A stretch of DNA of 64,000 nucleotides from Leisingera aquimarina DSM 24565. Lineage in GTDB: Bacteria; Pseudomonadota; Alphaproteobacteria; Rhodobacterales; Rhodobacteraceae. The position numbers were made by a program, and so were the translations under genes. Of this stretch, positions 61,437-64,000 are shown piece after piece. The first letter of the stretch is position 1, and every line of letters begins with the position of its first letter. The stretch is taken from contig NZ_KI421504.1 of NCBI RefSeq assembly GCF_000473165.1, positions 1,749,437-1,813,436 of the forward strand, read 5' to 3'. The notes under the pieces were generated by a model. It had not been told where the DNA came from, did not search any database, and was given only the letters and a program-made list of their open reading frames with translations.

Positions 61437-61492
61437 CCCTCGTGTTTGGGGTAGCTCCGGTCATCCCAAACCCATCATTCAAGGTGCGTGCC

Positions 61493-62740
61493 ATGAGCAC
61501 ATCAACTGCAACAACCACAATTGTCGTCGGGGCCGGTGTGGTCGGCGCCGCCATCGCCTATGACCTGCAGAAGCGGGATCGAAACGTGACTTTGATCGAC
61601 CGGGATGCGCCGGGTTCGGGTGCGTCGTTTGGCAATATGGCGTCGATTGCAGTGACCGAATTCATGCCGGTGGCGCGGCCATCCACGTGGAAACAAATCC
61701 CGGGCTGGATGATGGACCCGGAAGGACCGATCCGGGTCAGCCCGCGTTACATGCCGCGCCTGATCCCGTGGTTCATCCGCTTTCTCGCGGCCAGCCGCCC
61801 GTCAGCCGTCCGGCGATTGGAGGCAGCAGGGGCCGCCCTGTGCGAACGCTCGTTGGCAGATACACGGGTCCTGATGGCTGAAATTGGCGTCGAGAAGCAG
61901 TTGTCTCAAACGGGCTGCCTGTCTCTCTATGCCAATGAGGCAGAATTCCAGGCTGACCGCGAGCGCATCGACATGCTGGATCGGTTCGGGTTCGACTATG
62001 AGGTATTGGACGCAGCGGCCATACGTACTCTTGAGCCGGAGATCACCGATCAGATCACCAAGGCGGTTCTGTTGCCGGACAATCGAACCGTGGCCGATCC
62101 CAATAAGATCGTCGAGCGGCTGGTCGCGCGTTTCGAAGGCATGGGCGGCATTGTACGCCGCGCCGATGTGACCGGGTTTGAGCGCGGTGAGCGGATAGTT
62201 GGTGTTCGCTTGGGGGCTGAGGTTCTGCGTGCCGACGAAGTGGTCCTCTGCGCCGGAGCCTTCACGGCATGGCTGTCCAAAATGTTGAGTGAGCCTATGC
62301 CGCTTGAGACCGAGCGTGGCTACCACACCCAGATCATGGCACCGGGGATCAAGATGGCGCATTCCATTATCTGGCCTGCGAAAGCCTTCATGGTCAGCCC
62401 AACGGCAAATGGCATTCGGGTGGGCGGCACGGTTGAAATGGCGGGGTTGGATGCCGCTCCGGACTATCGCCGCTCCAAGGTCACGGTGCGGCGGGCGCGC
62501 GAGGCTTTGCCGAACCTGAAAGTAGAAGATTTCACCGAATGGATGGGCCACCGCCCGGGCTTTCCTGACACCATACCGGTCATGTCGGCCTCGGCCAAAA
62601 CGCCGGGCGTGTTCTATGCGACAGGGCATGGGCATCTGGGGCTGACCTACGCTGCGACCTGCGCCCATCTGATGGGCGATCTGATCACCGGGGGGGTACC
62701 TGCGTTGGACATGTCCCCATATCGAATTGACCGTTTCTGA
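61493..62740 (+). CDS. FAD-dependent D-amino acid/imino acid oxidoreductase (DAO family)
   Basis: A 415-residue flavoenzyme with the N-terminal FAD motif VVGAGVVGAAIAYDL and the DAO pattern (GYHTQI, VGGTVEMAG and FYATGHGHLGLTYA at the C-terminus). It resembles DadA-like D-amino acid dehydrogenases and D-hydroxyproline dehydrogenase. It probably oxidises a D-amino or cyclic imino acid, passing electrons to the respiratory chain. The operon then offers a DHDPS-type deaminase and an aldehyde dehydrogenase, the set needed for cis-4-hydroxy-D-proline. ATG at 61493 begins the FAD domain; the open frame further upstream overlaps the lyase gene. Confidence 0.87.
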   Translation: MSTSTATTTIVVGAGVVGAAIAYDLQKRDRNVTLIDRDAPGSGASFGNMASIAVTEFMPVARPSTWKQIPGWMMDPEGPIRVSPRYMPRLIPWFIRFLAASRPSAVRRLEAAGAALCERSLADTRVLMAEIGVEKQLSQTGCLSLYANEAEFQADRERIDMLDRFGFDYEVLDAAAIRTLEPEITDQITKAVLLPDNRTVADPNKIVERLVARFEGMGGIVRRADVTGFERGERIVGVRLGAEVLRADEVVLCAGAFTAWLSKMLSEPMPLETERGYHTQIMAPGIKMAHSIIWPAKAFMVSPTANGIRVGGTVEMAGLDAAPDYRRSKVTVRRAREALPNLKVEDFTEWMGHRPGFPDTIPVMSASAKTPGVFYATGHGHLGLTYAATCAHLMGDLITGGVPALDMSPYRIDRF

Positions 62741-62753
62741 AGGAAGTCAAACC

Positions 62754-64000
62754 ATGCAAAACCAACTGTTCATCAATGGCGTATGGGTTGCGCCCGCCTC
62801 TGGCCAGATGTTTGACGTGGTCGACCCGTCGGACCGGAAGGTGTTTCACCAGGTCGCCGCTGGCGGGGCCGCCGATGTGGACGCCGCCGTGCGGGCCGCA
62901 CGCGCCGCTTTTGACCAGGGGCCCTGGCCGCGGATGAGCGGCGCCGCACGCGCCGCCATTCTGCGCAGAATGGGAGACGAGATCACGGCCCGCACCGATG
63001 AACTGGCCCGCATCGAAGTACGCGATAACGGCAAGCCCTTGCCCGAGGCTATCTGGGACATCGAGGACACCGCCGGGTGTTTCCACTTCTACGCGGACTT
63101 GGCTGAGCGGTTCGACAACAATTCGGTACAAGAAATCGCCCTGTCGATGGATGAGTTTACCTCCAAGGCTGTCAAGGAACCGGTAGGCGTGGCCGGGGCA
63201 ATCATCCCGTGGAACTTTCCGATGCTCATGGCTGCCTGGAAAGTGGCGCCAGCCTTGGCCGCAGGGTGCACCATGGTTCTGAAACCTTCGGAACTGACAC
63301 CGCTGACCGCGCTGGAACTGGGTGTGATCGCGCAAAAGGCGGGGCTGCCCGATGGTGTTCTGAATATTGTGACCGGTTTCGGCCCCGATGCTGGCCAACC
63401 GCTGACCGAACACCCGGGCGTCAACAAACTGGCCTTCACCGGGTCTGTCCCCACTGGATCGCGCATCATGGCCACTGCTGCGCAGGACATTAAAACCATT
63501 TCACTGGAACTGGGTGGAAAATCCCCGATGGTGGTCTTCGAGGATGCCGATATCGCCGAGGCGGTGGAGTGGATCCTGTTCGGGATTTTCTGGAATCAGG
63601 GCGAGGTCTGCTCTGCCACCAGCCGAGTTCTCATTCACGAGGATATCTACCCAGCTCTAATGGAGCGACTGGTAGAAGAGGCGCGTAAGATCAAGATCGG
63701 CCATGGGTTGAACGAGGGTGTTTTGCTCGGACCTCTGGTCAGCCAATCTCAGTATGAAAAAGTGCTTTCTGCCATTGAGATGGGCAAATCTGAAGCCACG
63801 TTGGTCACCGGTGGCGGCGTGCCCGAAGGGTTGGAACACGGTTGCTATGTCGAACCCACAATTTTCGCCGACGTTCCTACCGATACCTGGATCTGGAACG
63901 AAGAAATCTTCGGCCCTGTCGTTTGCATCCGTAAGTTTGCAGCCGAAGAAGAGGCCATAGACCTGGCCAACGACACGCGCTTCGGCCTTGGGGCGGCGGT
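62754..64000 (+). CDS. Aldehyde dehydrogenase, C-terminus cut by window edge
   Basis: The first 415 codons of an NAD(P)-dependent aldehyde dehydrogenase. The Rossmann and catalytic regions are present: PWNFPMLMAAWKVAPALAAG, Glu252 in LELGGKSP and Cys286 in GEVCSATSR. The last part, about 70-80 residues, is outside the window. In this operon it may oxidise alpha-ketoglutarate semialdehyde to alpha-ketoglutarate. Sequence features are also similar to betaine aldehyde dehydrogenases, so function is set by context. The ATG follows GAAGGAAG, 13 bases after the oxidase stop. Confidence 0.9.
   Translation, partial: MQNQLFINGVWVAPASGQMFDVVDPSDRKVFHQVAAGGAADVDAAVRAARAAFDQGPWPRMSGAARAAILRRMGDEITARTDELARIEVRDNGKPLPEAIWDIEDTAGCFHFYADLAERFDNNSVQEIALSMDEFTSKAVKEPVGVAGAIIPWNFPMLMAAWKVAPALAAGCTMVLKPSELTPLTALELGVIAQKAGLPDGVLNIVTGFGPDAGQPLTEHPGVNKLAFTGSVPTGSRIMATAAQDIKTISLELGGKSPMVVFEDADIAEAVEWILFGIFWNQGEVCSATSRVLIHEDIYPALMERLVEEARKIKIGHGLNEGVLLGPLVSQSQYEKVLSAIEMGKSEATLVTGGGVPEGLEHGCYVEPTIFADVPTDTWIWNEEIFGPVVCIRKFAAEEEAIDLANDTRFGLGAA

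Noticed and set aside
62754-64000. Naming the last gene betB (betaine aldehyde dehydrogenase)
   Set aside because: Sequence features are similar, but no choline or betaine genes are near and the operon points to amino or imino acid breakdown. The gene is also incomplete.

Overview
The window looks like chromosome (or a large replicon) of a marine Rhodobacteraceae, roseobacter-group bacterium close to Ruegeria, Leisingera or Phaeobacter. This is inferred from the high GC content, alphaproteobacterial gene content, a complete ectoine/5-hydroxyectoine uptake and catabolism operon in the Ruegeria pomeroyi order, a pcaQ-linked protocatechuate operon, TRAP transport and roseobacter-like palindromic repeats. 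No rRNA, tRNA or CRISPR array was seen.

Layout. 1-1.9 kb: the 5' part of a chemoreceptor gene and a secreted trypsin-like protease. 1.95-9.3 kb: a leftward type I secretion operon (Bap-like Ig-repeat adhesin, TolC, ABC exporter, HlyD). 10-14.9 kb: prkA-yeaH-spoVR stress operon. 15-16 kb: glutathione-dependent formaldehyde dehydrogenase. 16.4-19.3 kb: copper ATPase and its CueR regulator. 19.4-23.1 kb: pcaC-pcaH-pcaG plus a beta-keto acid cleavage enzyme, divergent from pcaQ. 23.2-24.1 kb: Tat-exported metallo-beta-lactamase-fold hydrolase. 24.4-25.5 kb: a decayed IS5-family (IS903-group) insertion sequence with intact ends, a 9-bp target duplication and two embedded hairpin micro-repeats. 25.6-30.8 kb: an unusual winged-helix/TolB-like/TPR regulator, an unknown gene and a second chemoreceptor. 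30.8-36 kb: a surface-glycan module (sugar ketoisomerase and aminotransferase, acyltransferases, glycosyltransferase, propeller protein).

36.2-50.6 kb is the (hydroxy)ectoine system. EnuR (MocR type) controls UehABC TRAP import. EutABC feed 5-hydroxyectoine into the ectoine route. EutD opens the ring, EutE deacetylates, Atf transaminates and Ssd oxidises to aspartate. An additional short-chain dehydrogenase sits between asnC and ssd. A matching palindrome lies at enuR and in front of uehA.

50.6-55.3 kb is a scarred accessory region: an IS3-like remnant, a ProC-like dehydrogenase, an Old Yellow Enzyme, a LysR regulator and a shortened tyrosine recombinase. From 55.5 kb to the right edge a GntR/FCD regulator is divergent from a catabolic operon: a polar amino acid ABC importer, a dihydrodipicolinate synthase-family lyase, an FAD amino/imino acid oxidase and an aldehyde dehydrogenase cut by the window end. 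This layout is most like hydroxyproline degradation, but the substrate is an inference.

The least expected signals are the two hairpin micro-repeats in the IS (same flanks, different but still complementary stems), the extra dehydrogenase in the hydroxyectoine operon, the shared enuR/uehA palindrome and the perfect palindrome at the 56.3-kb promoter.
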